Below are positions 1 through 7,430 of a stretch of DNA of 12,331 bases, piece after piece (within the stretch, counting starts at the first letter, position 1; each line of letters opens with the position of its first letter). Source of the DNA: Equivita sp045641605. GTDB taxonomy: Bacteria; Actinomycetota; Coriobacteriia; Coriobacteriales; Eggerthellaceae. Both the position numbers and the translations under genes were made by a program. The stretch spans positions 1-12,331 of the forward strand of contig JAZUHG010000014.1 in NCBI GenBank assembly GCA_045641605.1. Direction: 5' to 3'. The notes below the pieces were generated by a model. The model did not search any database. It was not told where the DNA came from and worked only from the letters and a program-made list of their open reading frames with translations.

Positions 1-966
1 AGCGCTACAAACCAAAAGGCAAATATCGAAGGTAATGTAGTTGTCATTGGTGGTGGCAATGTTGCTATCGATACAGCTCGAAGTGTTCGCCGCTATACTG
101 ATGGCGACATCACATTGGTTTCTTTGGAAAGCGCTGAAGAAATGCCTGCTAAACCAGAAGAGATTGAGGATGCAAAAGCAGACAATATTAAAATCGAGAA
201 CAGTTGAGGACCTAAAGAAGTTCAGGTCAAAGGTGGAAAAGTTTGCGGAATTGTTCTTAAGAAGTGTACTCAAGTTTTCGACGAAGATCATAGGTTCTCA
301 CCACAATATGACGAAAACGATACTATGACAATTCCTTGCGAGCGAGTAGTATTTAGTATTGGTCAAGGAATTGATTGGGGAGATATGCTAAAAGGGGAAG
401 CTGTTGAGCTTCGTCCAAATGGCGGTATTCTTGCAAATAAACTTACAATGCAGACTGCTCAACCTGACATATTCACTGCTGGTGATGTTTACACTGGGCC
501 AAAATTTGCAATTGATGCAATTGCTGGTGGGCGAGAAGCTGCTATTTCTATCCATCGTTTTGTTCATGACAACTGCACACTTACAATTGGTAGAAATAGA
601 CGTGATTTTATTGCAATTGATAAGCAAAATGTTGACTTCGGGGAGCATAGCGATATGCCTCGTCAGAAAAATAATGTCAAGAAGGAAAGTAAACCAAGCT
701 TTGACAAAGTTGTAGAATGTTTTGACGAGGACCAAGCCAAGATTGAAAGTGCAAGGTGTCTTGCCTGTGGTGCTAGTCACGTTGACGAAAATAAATGCAT
801 CGGCTGTGGCGTTTGCACCACGAAGTGTGTCTTCGATGCTATCACTTTAAGCAGGAAATGCCCAGAGAATTCGACGATGATTACTTCCGAAGACAAGCTA
901 AAAGTTATTTTGCCAAACATGGCAAAGCTAAAGATAAAGACAGCCTTTAAATCGAAGAAGTTTTAA
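1..966 (+). CDS. GltD/NfnB-like FAD-NAD(P) oxidoreductase with C-terminal ferredoxin domain (5' partial; one in-frame UGA)
   Basis: The window holds the last 321 residues, in frame 1, ending at TAA 964-966. The nucleotide-binding motif GGGNVAIDTAR (about residues 17-27) and the late FAD motif around TAGDVYTGPKFAIDAIAGGREA match the glutamate synthase small subunit/NfnB/sulfide dehydrogenase family, which transfers electrons between NAD(P)H, flavin and iron-sulfur centres. The C-terminus adds a ferredoxin-like module: C253/C256, then C266-C269-C272-C276, a classical [4Fe-4S] motif. An in-frame TGA at 205-207 sits in ENS(UGA)GPKEV, where the family commonly has W-G-P-K-E, so it reads as Trp. 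Its stop overlaps the hypA start by one base, which suggests co-expression with hydrogenase maturation. The start lies outside the window, so full size and N-terminal domains are unknown, as are the electron donor and acceptor. The tail is Lys-rich. Confidence 0.85.
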
Positions 967-1316
967 TGCACGAGCTGGGTGTAACATTTTCCATAATGGA
1001 TAACCTTGAGGATGTGGCGAAGAAAAATAAAGTCGACCACATCTCCAAGGTTGTTTTGGAGCTGGGGGAGGTCTCTACTGTAATCCCCGAATACCTAACT
1101 GATTGTTGACAGTGAGCTTGTAAGAAGCGTGAGCTATTTGATAAGTGCTCTTTAGAAATAGTAAAGCTTCACGCACTCAGTTATTGTGAGGACTGTAAGC
1201 AAAAATACAACACTGTCGAGCATGCTAAAATTTGTCCGAACTGCGGTAGTGAAAACACCTATCTATATTGTGGCAACGAATTCAATATCAAAGAAATCGA
1301 AGTCGAAGAAAAATAG
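966..1316 (+). CDS. hypA: HypA, [NiFe]-hydrogenase nickel-insertion and zinc protein (two in-frame UGA)
   Basis: This 116-residue protein has the usual HypA length of about 115. HypA binds nickel through its N-terminal Met-His-Glu and delivers it, with HypB, to the [NiFe]-hydrogenase large subunit. The sequence begins MHELG. It contains a zinc-ribbon with C74-E-D-C77 and C90-P-N-C93, and ends in the typical I-K-E-I-E-V strand. The ATG overlaps the preceding stop (TAATG), so translation is coupled. TGA codons at 1107-1109 and 1113-1115 give D-C-W-Q-W-A-C when read as Trp; no TGG is used in this gene. With the standard code the gene splits into two pieces, each too short to be noticed, and would be missed. 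It ends in TAG. It lies directly upstream of the Ech operon it is expected to serve. HypB, C, D, E and F are not in the window. Confidence 0.9.
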
Positions 1317-1342
1317 CTTAAATTAATCTTAATTTCCTTAAA

Positions 1343-1376
1343 TTGACAAGCAATTTTATATGCTATTTGTTATAAT
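1343..1376 (+). promoter_or_regulatory. Extended -10 promoter for the ech operon
   Basis: The 103-bp gap between hypA and echA contains a perfect TATAAT at 1371-1376 preceded by TG at 1368-1369, which makes an extended -10 (TGTTATAAT). A perfect TTGACA lies at 1343-1348, but the spacer is 22 bp, longer than the usual 16-18, so it may contribute little. The region upstream is very AT-rich. Transcription would start near 1383, giving a 5' leader of about 37 nt before the GTG at 1420. A strong AGGAGG at 1405-1410 precedes that start by 9 nt. No operator palindrome or riboswitch was recognised in this gap. Confidence 0.6.
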
Positions 1377-1419
1377 TGAGCAGTTGTAAAATTCAGGTAT
1401 AAATAGGAGGTCAAGCAAC

Positions 1420-3444
1420 GTGGAAAACATGAATATGTACTTGGTAAACGGGCTCTTATTTGTTCCACTTCTAGCGTCAATCATAATGTTATTTTTAAAG
1501 GATGGCATTGCCAGAAAGATTGCCGTGTATGGTTTTGGAGCAATAATTGCTTTAGGGTCCATTGTACTATGTGCTACAAACTTAGGTACAGCGTATACCG
1601 CTATCCCAGTAGACGAAGAATTCGTCCACGCTTTCCATTATGTTGGAATTGGTATTAGCGTCGTAATTGCTGCTACAATCCTAGCTTTTGGCATTAAGTA
1701 CAAAAATGTTTTGGCTATTGTTCTAGCCATTGTTCAGGTGTTAGGTTCTTTGTACGTTGAGCTATTCGTAATCGACGGCATTGAAGCTGCCGAAAACATC
1801 TACATCGACTCATTTACATTGTTGATGGTGTTTATTATCGGTGTTATTGGAACCGGAATTTGCGTTTATGCATTAGGTTACATGACAGACCATAACAAGC
1901 ATCTAAAGAAGGACGAAAAGGATCGCTCAAACAGGTTCTTTGCGTTAATGTTTTTGTTCTTAAGCGCTATGTTTATGATTGTTTTCTCTAACAATATGGT
2001 TTGGTTATTTACCGGTTGGGAAGTAACAACTCTTTGTTCTTTCTTGTTGATCGGCTACACCAAAACCGAAGAAGCAATCCGAAATGCGTTCAGGCAAATC
2101 AATATGAACTTACTTGGTGGTATCAGCTTTGCAGCAGCCTTGTATTTAAGCGCTACAAATTTTGGCACTATTGCATTAACAGAGTTCATTTCTTCTGGCT
2201 TGTCAAATGCTGCTTTGGTTGCTTTACCTTTGTGCTTGCTTGCGTTTTCTGGAATTACGAAGGCTGCTCAAATGCCATTCCAGACATGGTTGCTTGGAGC
2301 AATGGTTGCACCAACACCAACTTCGGCATTACTTCATTCATCAACAATGGTAAAGGCTGGTGTATTTTTGTTAGTAAAGCTTTCGCCACTGTTCTATAGC
2401 GCAAGTCTTTCACAAAATGTATTTTACGCTTCACCAGCAATTATGGTTATGCTTGTTGGTGGCGTTACTTTCTTAATCTGCTCTTTCTTGGCCATCTCGC
2501 AATCCAACGCCAAGAGGGTACTGGCATATTCAACCATCGCAAACTTAGGTTTGATCACAGCTTGCGCAGGCGTTGGTTCTCCGTTTGCTGTATGGGCAGC
2601 AATGTTCTTGATTTTGTTCCATGCTTGTGCAAAATCTTTATTGTTCCTATGCGTTGGCACGGCCGAGCATCATATTGGAAGCAGAAACATCGAAGACATG
2701 GACGCACTTTTTGTACGCATGCCTCGCTTAGCAAGATTAATGCTTGTTGGCATGATGGCTATGTTTATCGCTCCGTTTGGTATGTTGATTTCAAAATGGG
2801 CTGCTTTAATTTCGTTTATCAACGCAAACCAAATTGCGTTAATCTTGATCCTTGCATTTGGTAGCGCAGCAACATTTATGTTCTGGGCAAAATGGATGGG
2901 TAAGCTAACTGGCATTATTGCTAACGAGAAAAACGTAGAAAAGACCGTTCATAAGAGTGAATGAATATCTCAAATCACCATGCTTGTACTGGTTATTTTG
3001 GCGGTTATTACGCTTCCAATAATCTCAAGCATTACGGTTTTGCCATATGTTCAAGATTCCTTTAGCGTCTTCGGGCAATACATGTTATATGCTTTGTATT
3101 CTTATGGCTACTTAAACGACCCAATTGGTCCAGATGCAATTTATGTTTGCATTTTATCTGTTGTTGTAATTGCTCTTGTATTGTTTGTTGGTGTTGGCAA
3201 GAAGAACAAGCAAAAGAAAGCTGACGTTTATTTAGCTGGAGCCTCGATAGACAATAATAAGAGAACTTTCCTTGGCTCCATGGGTCAAAAAGTCGAAGCT
3301 ACTTCTAAAAATATGTATCTTGAAGAAATATTTGGCGAGAAGAGTCTAGCTCCATTTGGTGCTGTATTAAACATCATTTTGTTTGCTCTTGCTGGACTTG
3401 CCTCTGTGCTTCTTATGGTCGGAATTATTCCAGGGTTAATGTAG
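1420..3444 (+). CDS. echA: EchA, ion-translocating membrane subunit of Ech hydrogenase (one in-frame UGA)
   Basis: This 674-residue protein belongs to the NuoL/MrpA/HyfB antiporter-like family and is the largest membrane subunit of Ech. It is thought to couple ferredoxin oxidation and H2 formation to H+ or Na+ export. The sequence is mostly hydrophobic helices. Family hallmarks are the TM5 motif LFTGWEVTTLCSFLLIGY with Glu201, and the block KAAQMPFQTWLLGAM followed by SALLHSSTMVKAG with Lys312; these are the charged residues of the proton path. A TGA at 2962-2964 (residue 515) would cut off the last 160 residues. Read as Trp, the frame runs on through hydrophobic sequence to TAG at 3442-3444, matching the usual EchA length of about 640. 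GTG 1420 is the chosen start because AGGAGG (1405-1410) is well spaced; ATG 1429 is an alternative. First gene of the operon. Confidence 0.92.
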
Positions 3445-3455
3445 GGAGGTAAGTC

Positions 3456-4412
3456 ATGATTAATTTAATTTCAGTTATTCAACCAATGTTATTAGAGCTA
3501 GTAGTTAATCTGGGGATTGTACTTCTATGCTCTGTTGTTTTTGCCGTTGTTGGCACTGTTTTTGGTTGCCTCTTCGCTGGTATTGACAGAAAGATTTCTG
3601 CAAGAATGCAGGGAAGGGTTGGGCCTCCAATTAGACAGGCTTACTATGACGTACGGAAATTGTTTGATAAAGACCGCGTATCGGTTAATGGTTCCGAAAA
3701 AACATATATCAACTTCGCTTTAATTTTTGTATTTCTTGCAGGCGGAATTTTCTTGTCGAGCTTTGTATATATGTACTTTGGAGTATTTACCGAAGGCGGT
3801 AACTGGTTGTTATGTGTTTTTGTTCTAACGATTGCATCTTTATTGTTCATTATGGCAGCTTATAGCTCAAGGTCTCCATATGCTGAGGTAGGTGCCTCAA
3901 GAGAGATCTTGCAAGTTATGGCATATGAGCCAACAACAATGTTGATGACTGTTGCGTTTACAATTGCGACAGGTGGCACATTCTGTGTTCAGGCAGTATT
4001 TATGTTAGATGTTCCTGTAATTGCACAATTATGACCAACATTTATTGTTTTCGTATTCATTTTAATTATTAAATTCAGGAAGAGTCCATTTGATATTTCA
4101 ATGTCTCATCATGCACATCAAGAAATTGTTCGTGGTATGACAACCGAAATGAGCGGTCCAACTCTTGGAAAAGTTGAGATTATGCACTGGAACGAAAACT
4201 TCCTATTCCTATGCTGAGTAGCTGTTTTCTTCCTATGCGGAAACCCTTTGTCTTTTATATGGACTGCAGTTGCTCTAATCCTGGTTTATTTGTTAATGAT
4301 TTGGATCGACAACAACTTCGCTCGTGTAAAGTGGCAAGCCATGCTTAAATGGTCTTGGCTGTTATGCTTAATTTTATGCGGCGCAAACATTGTTGTCTTG
4401 ATGTTCTTATAA
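3456..4412 (+). CDS. echB: EchB, NuoH-like membrane subunit of Ech hydrogenase (two in-frame UGA)
   Basis: This 318-residue membrane protein is of the NuoH/HycD/HyfC family. It anchors the soluble hydrogenase arm and forms the site where redox change is passed to the membrane arm. Family blocks visible are RMQGRVGPPIRQAYYDVRKL after the first helix, SPYAEVGASREILQVMAYEP in the middle, and KSPFDISMSHHAHQEIVRG with a following E-M-S-G-P near the C-terminal third. TGA codons at 4032-4034 (residue 193, in AQL-W-PTF) and 4215-4217 (residue 254, in FLC-W-VAVFF) interrupt it under the standard code and would leave only the first 192 residues annotated. The remaining TGG codons number seven. GGGAGG at 3445-3450 decides the ATG 3456 start. 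It lies 11 bp after echA and 13 bp before echC and ends in TAA. Confidence 0.93.
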
Positions 4413-4425
4413 AGGGGAGGTAGTT

Positions 4426-4899
4426 ATGTCTTATGCAAAAAAATCTCCATGAGTAATTCATTACGACGGCTCAAGCTGTAATGGTTGCGACATCGAAGTC
4501 TTGGCTGCACTTTGCCCTGGTTTTGATGCTGAGCGTTTTGGTGTTATTAATACTGGTAACCCAAAGCATGCTGACATCTTCGTTGTAACAGGCAGTGTTA
4601 ACGAGCAAAACAAAGATGTTATTAAGCAAATTTATGACCAGATGGTAGAGCCAAAAGTAGTTGCCGCATGCGGAACTTGCGCTTGTTCTGGTGGAGTGTT
4701 TAGCGAATGCTATAACGTCAAAGGTGGAATTGATCAAGTAATTCCTGTTGATGTCTATGTTCCTGGATGCGCAGTTAGGCCAGAGTCTATTATCGATGCG
4801 GTAGTCCTTGCCATCGATGCATTGGATAAAAAAGCAGAAAAGATGAAGAAGGATCGTAAGAATAAAAAGAAACCTTCGAAGAAAGCAAAGGAGGCTTAA
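4426..4899 (+). CDS. echC: EchC, NuoB-like small [4Fe-4S] subunit of Ech hydrogenase (one in-frame UGA)
   Basis: This 157-residue small subunit is of the NuoB/HycG family and carries the proximal [4Fe-4S] cluster next to the NiFe site. Ligands seen are C18 and C21 in SSCNGCDIE, C85 in the GTCACSGG block, and C115 in VPGC. The TGA at 4450-4452 (residue 9) gives SP-W-VIHYDGSSCNGC, a position where EchC and related subunits normally carry Trp. This is one of the best single witnesses for UGA=Trp. Under the standard code the first in-frame ATG-like start would fall after the CNGC motif and the first cluster ligands would be lost. The C-terminus is a strongly basic tail rich in Lys from about residue 135. 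The Shine-Dalgarno GGGGAGG ends at 4420, ahead of ATG 4426. It ends in TAA, 3 bp before echD. Confidence 0.95.
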
Positions 4900-4902
4900 G
4901 TC

Positions 4903-5322
4903 ATGGCAAAGTTTAAACAAGAATTCGTTAATCTTGACTTAAAAGACCTCAAAGATGATGCCGCTAAAAGGCACAAGGATGGCTGGAGATATGTTCAAAC
5001 TCTAGCGGTTAAGGTAGACGACAAGACAGATTTAATCTATAGCTATATGAAAGATGGTTTATTGCAAAACGTTAAGGTTTGCGGTTTAACCAACAAAGAT
5101 ACTGTGCCTTCGATAACTGATGATTTTATCGAGGCATTTGTATGGGAAAACGAAATTCATGACCTTTGGGACATCAAGTTCAAAGGTATTGCTATTGATT
5201 TTAAAGGAAAGTTTTATAAGGTTGCTAAAAAAGCTCCAATGACCATTCTTGGTCCTGAAGCTTTAGAAAGGCGCGAAAAGCAAGCCAAAATGGATGCTGC
5301 TAAGGAAGGGAAAGGTGAGTAA
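4903..5322 (+). CDS. echD: EchD, NuoC-like subunit of Ech hydrogenase
   Basis: This 139-residue hydrophilic protein sits where echD is expected, between the small and large hydrogenase subunits. It resembles the NuoC/HycE N-terminal 30-kDa family, a structural subunit of the soluble arm without cofactors. The visible family-like segment is the aromatic and acidic stretch AFVWENEIHDLWDIKFKGI, followed by DFKGKFYKV. EchD is the least conserved Ech subunit, so the assignment rests mainly on gene order and this segment. It has no in-frame TGA and three TGG. The Shine-Dalgarno AAAGGAGG (4887-4894) lies within the end of echC and decides ATG 4903. The C-terminus is charged. It ends in TAA, one base before the echE ATG. 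Confidence 0.85.
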   Translation: MAKFKQEFVNLDLKDLKDDAAKRHKDGWRYVQTLAVKVDDKTDLIYSYMKDGLLQNVKVCGLTNKDTVPSITDDFIEAFVWENEIHDLWDIKFKGIAIDFKGKFYKVAKKAPMTILGPEALERREKQAKMDAAKEGKGE

Positions 5323-5323
5323 T

Positions 5324-6412
5324 ATGGGTAAGTCAAGTGTTATACCTTTCGGACCTCAACATCCTGTTCTTCCAGAACCACTTCATTTAGATTTGGTTGT
5401 CGAAGACGAAGTTGTTGTTAAAGCTATTCCTCAAATTGGATTTGTCCATAGGGGATTAGAGAAGCTTGTAGAAAAGAAAGACTACAATCAATTTGTATAC
5501 GTTGTTGAGCGTATTTGCGGTATTTGTTCTTTTGGTCACTCAATGGGTTATAGCGAAGCAATTGAGCGATTAGCTGGTGTTAAAATCCCTAAGAGGGCCG
5601 AATACCTAAGAGGAATTTGGTTGGAGCTTTCACGTGTTCATTCACACATCTTATGGATGGGTTTGGCTGCAGATGCCTTCGGTTATGAGAGCTTATTCAT
5701 GCATTGCTGGAGACTTCGCGAGAAAATCTTAGATGTGTTTGAGAAGACAACTGGTGGACGTGTTATCTTTAGTGTATGTGCACCAGGTGGTGTTCTTCGC
5801 GACATCGACGACACAACTTTATCTGACATTAAAGCATTGCTTGAAAGCATCAAAGGCGAATACACACAACTTTGCAAAGCTTTCTTAAATGACTCTAGCG
5901 TTAAGAACAGAACTGTTGGCGTTGGTGTTATTTCAAAAGAACAAGCTGAAGAGTTTAGCATGGTTGGTCCATTTACAAGGGCTTCTGGTGTAGATTATGA
6001 CGTTAGAAGCTTAGGAAATGGCGCTTATGGCTATTTGAGTAAATTCACTCCTGTAACTGATGACCAAGGTGATTGCTATGCTCGTGTTAAAGTTCGTGCT
6101 GCCGAGGTGTTTCAGTCCATCGACATTATTAACGAATTGATCTCAACAATACCTAAGGGCGATACCTTCGAAGCCATGAAGGGCGTTCTTGAAAAAGATG
6201 TTGAGGCTACTAACGTATTAGAACAACCGAGAGGCGAGTGCTTCTATTATGGTAAGGGTAATGGATCTAAATTCTTAGAGCGTTTTAGAATCAGAACACC
6301 CACGTCGCAAAACTTAGCAGGTATGGTTACCTCGCTAGAGGGATGTGACCTGGCCGATGTAAATATGATTGTTCTTACAATTGATCCATGCATTTCATGT
6401 ACGGAAAGATAG
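5324..6412 (+). CDS. echE: EchE, [NiFe] large catalytic subunit of Ech hydrogenase
   Basis: This 362-residue large subunit holds the NiFe active site that reduces protons to H2. The N-terminal metal motif is RICGICSFGH with C65, C68 and H72. The C-terminal motif is DPCISCTER with C356 and C359. GPQHPVLPEP near the start and FVHRGLEKL are typical of the NuoD/EchE family. The protein stops three residues after the last Cys ligand, so it lacks the C-terminal extension that most [NiFe] large subunits have removed by a protease. This is known for Ech and CooH types. An upstream in-frame start at 5294 would overlap echD; ATG 5324 is preferred because it gives the usual MGKSSVIPFGPQHP start and follows a GGTGAG-like site. 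It has no TGA codon, three TGG, and a TAG stop. Confidence 0.96.
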   Translation: MGKSSVIPFGPQHPVLPEPLHLDLVVEDEVVVKAIPQIGFVHRGLEKLVEKKDYNQFVYVVERICGICSFGHSMGYSEAIERLAGVKIPKRAEYLRGIWLELSRVHSHILWMGLAADAFGYESLFMHCWRLREKILDVFEKTTGGRVIFSVCAPGGVLRDIDDTTLSDIKALLESIKGEYTQLCKAFLNDSSVKNRTVGVGVISKEQAEEFSMVGPFTRASGVDYDVRSLGNGAYGYLSKFTPVTDDQGDCYARVKVRAAEVFQSIDIINELISTIPKGDTFEAMKGVLEKDVEATNVLEQPRGECFYYGKGNGSKFLERFRIRTPTSQNLAGMVTSLEGCDLADVNMIVLTIDPCISCTER

Positions 6413-6422
6413 GAGGCTGGTT

Positions 6423-6800
6423 ATGGGATTTTTTAAATTAGGCACTATGACATTAAAAGGCTTAGTCAAAAAGCCTGAAACACTTCAATATCCGGCCGAA
6501 ACTAAAGAGCCGTATGCAGATCAAAAAGGTACCGTTGTTAATGCCAAGCCAGCAGATTGCACCTTATGTACCTTGTGCGCAAAACGTTGCCCGACCAACG
6601 CAATTGACGTTGATAGAGAAAAGCGCACGTGGTCAATTAGCCATTTAAATTGTATTCAATGCGGTTATTGTATTGCTGGTTGTCCAAAGAAAGTCTTAGT
6701 GATGAAAGGCGAAAGACCAGCTTTGGCAGCTAAAAAGTCAGTTGAAAAGATAAAAATACCTGCGCAGAAGAAGAAAGAAGTTGCCGAGAAAAAGGATTAA
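6423..6800 (+). CDS. echF: EchF, 2[4Fe-4S] ferredoxin subunit of Ech hydrogenase
   Basis: This 125-residue polyferredoxin subunit (NuoI/HycF-like) passes electrons from reduced ferredoxin to the EchC cluster. Two complete [4Fe-4S] motifs are seen: C46-C49-C52-C56-P and C77-C80-C83-C87-P. The N-terminal MGFFKLGTMTLKGLVKKPET is amphipathic, as in this family, and may contact the membrane subunits. The last 25 residues form a Lys-rich tail, like that of EchC. The start is ATG 6423, set by AGGAGG at 6411-6416, which overlaps the echE TAG; a longer upstream reading would run into echE. It has no TGA and one TGG. It ends in TAA, only 3 bp before pgsA. Confidence 0.95.
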   Translation: MGFFKLGTMTLKGLVKKPETLQYPAETKEPYADQKGTVVNAKPADCTLCTLCAKRCPTNAIDVDREKRTWSISHLNCIQCGYCIAGCPKKVLVMKGERPALAAKKSVEKIKIPAQKKKEVAEKKD

Positions 6801-6803
6801 TTT

Positions 6804-7430
6804 ATGTCAAGAACAGGCGAAGATAGAATCTTAACTGTACCGAACGTAATATCCATTATTCGTATTCTTCTGATACCGCTGTTTGTTGTTTTATTGCTTG
6901 TCGGCCAAAACATTTATGCATTTCTGGTCTTTGTTTTATGTTGCATAAGTGATGGAGTTGATGGCTTTATCGCTAGGCAATTTAGGCAAACTACTAATCT
7001 AGGCAAGTTGTTAGATCCCATTGCGGATAGGGGACTTATACTCGCAGGTTCTATTTGCTTATGTATTCTTGGGAGACTACCATTATGAATTTTAATCTTG
7101 GTTCTTATACGAGATTTTACATTTTTATTTGGTGGCTTATACCTAGTTAAGACTTGCAATTTTAATCCCAAAGTTATTTGGCTAGGAAAAATTGCTACAA
7201 CATTTTTCTATATTGGTTTTGCCATGCTTGTTTTGGCATGACCGTGAGGCTTCGGCTTGGGTCTTGTAGACCTAGGCTGGGTCCCAGGATTTGGAACAGG
7301 GCCTTCGATGCCTTATTATTATGGAATTTGACCTGTATACATTGGTATCTTACTGAATATATTTACATCAACACACTACATAAAAGCAGCAATCAGTAAA
7401 TATAGAGAGGTTAAAAATGCCAAGCATTAA
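6804..7430 (+). CDS. pgsA: CDP-diacylglycerol-glycerol-3-phosphate phosphatidyltransferase (four in-frame UGA)
   Basis: This 208-residue integral membrane enzyme joins CDP-diacylglycerol to glycerol 3-phosphate, the committed step to phosphatidylglycerol and cardiolipin. The CDP-alcohol phosphatidyltransferase signature is complete: D50-G-V-D53-G-F-I-A-R58, eight residues, G67-K-L-L-D71-P-I-A-D75. The opening segment T-V-P-N-V-I-S-I-I-R-I is also typical of PgsA. TGA codons at 7086, 7239, 7245 and 7329 (residues 95, 146, 148, 176) all read as Trp; the first gives LPL-W-ILILVLIRD, a usual Trp position before the conserved I-R-D. Under the standard code only the first 94 residues would be called. 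A few PgsA-like enzymes use other alcohols, so the exact substrate is inferred. AAAGGA at 6791-6796 precedes ATG 6804. The 3' end overlaps the next gene by 14 bp. Confidence 0.9.

Noticed and set aside
388..780. Antisense open reading frame of 130 codons
   Set aside because: It lies fully opposite the oxidoreductase gene, has no ribosome site and its translation has no recognisable domain; it is a shadow. The same holds for the other antisense and out-of-frame readings, e.g. 4471-4920 and 2001-2399.
1343..1376. Standard -35/-10 promoter TTGACA with TATAAT
   Set aside because: The two boxes are 22 bp apart, too far for a normal pair; the extended -10 (TGTTATAAT) is the better explanation.
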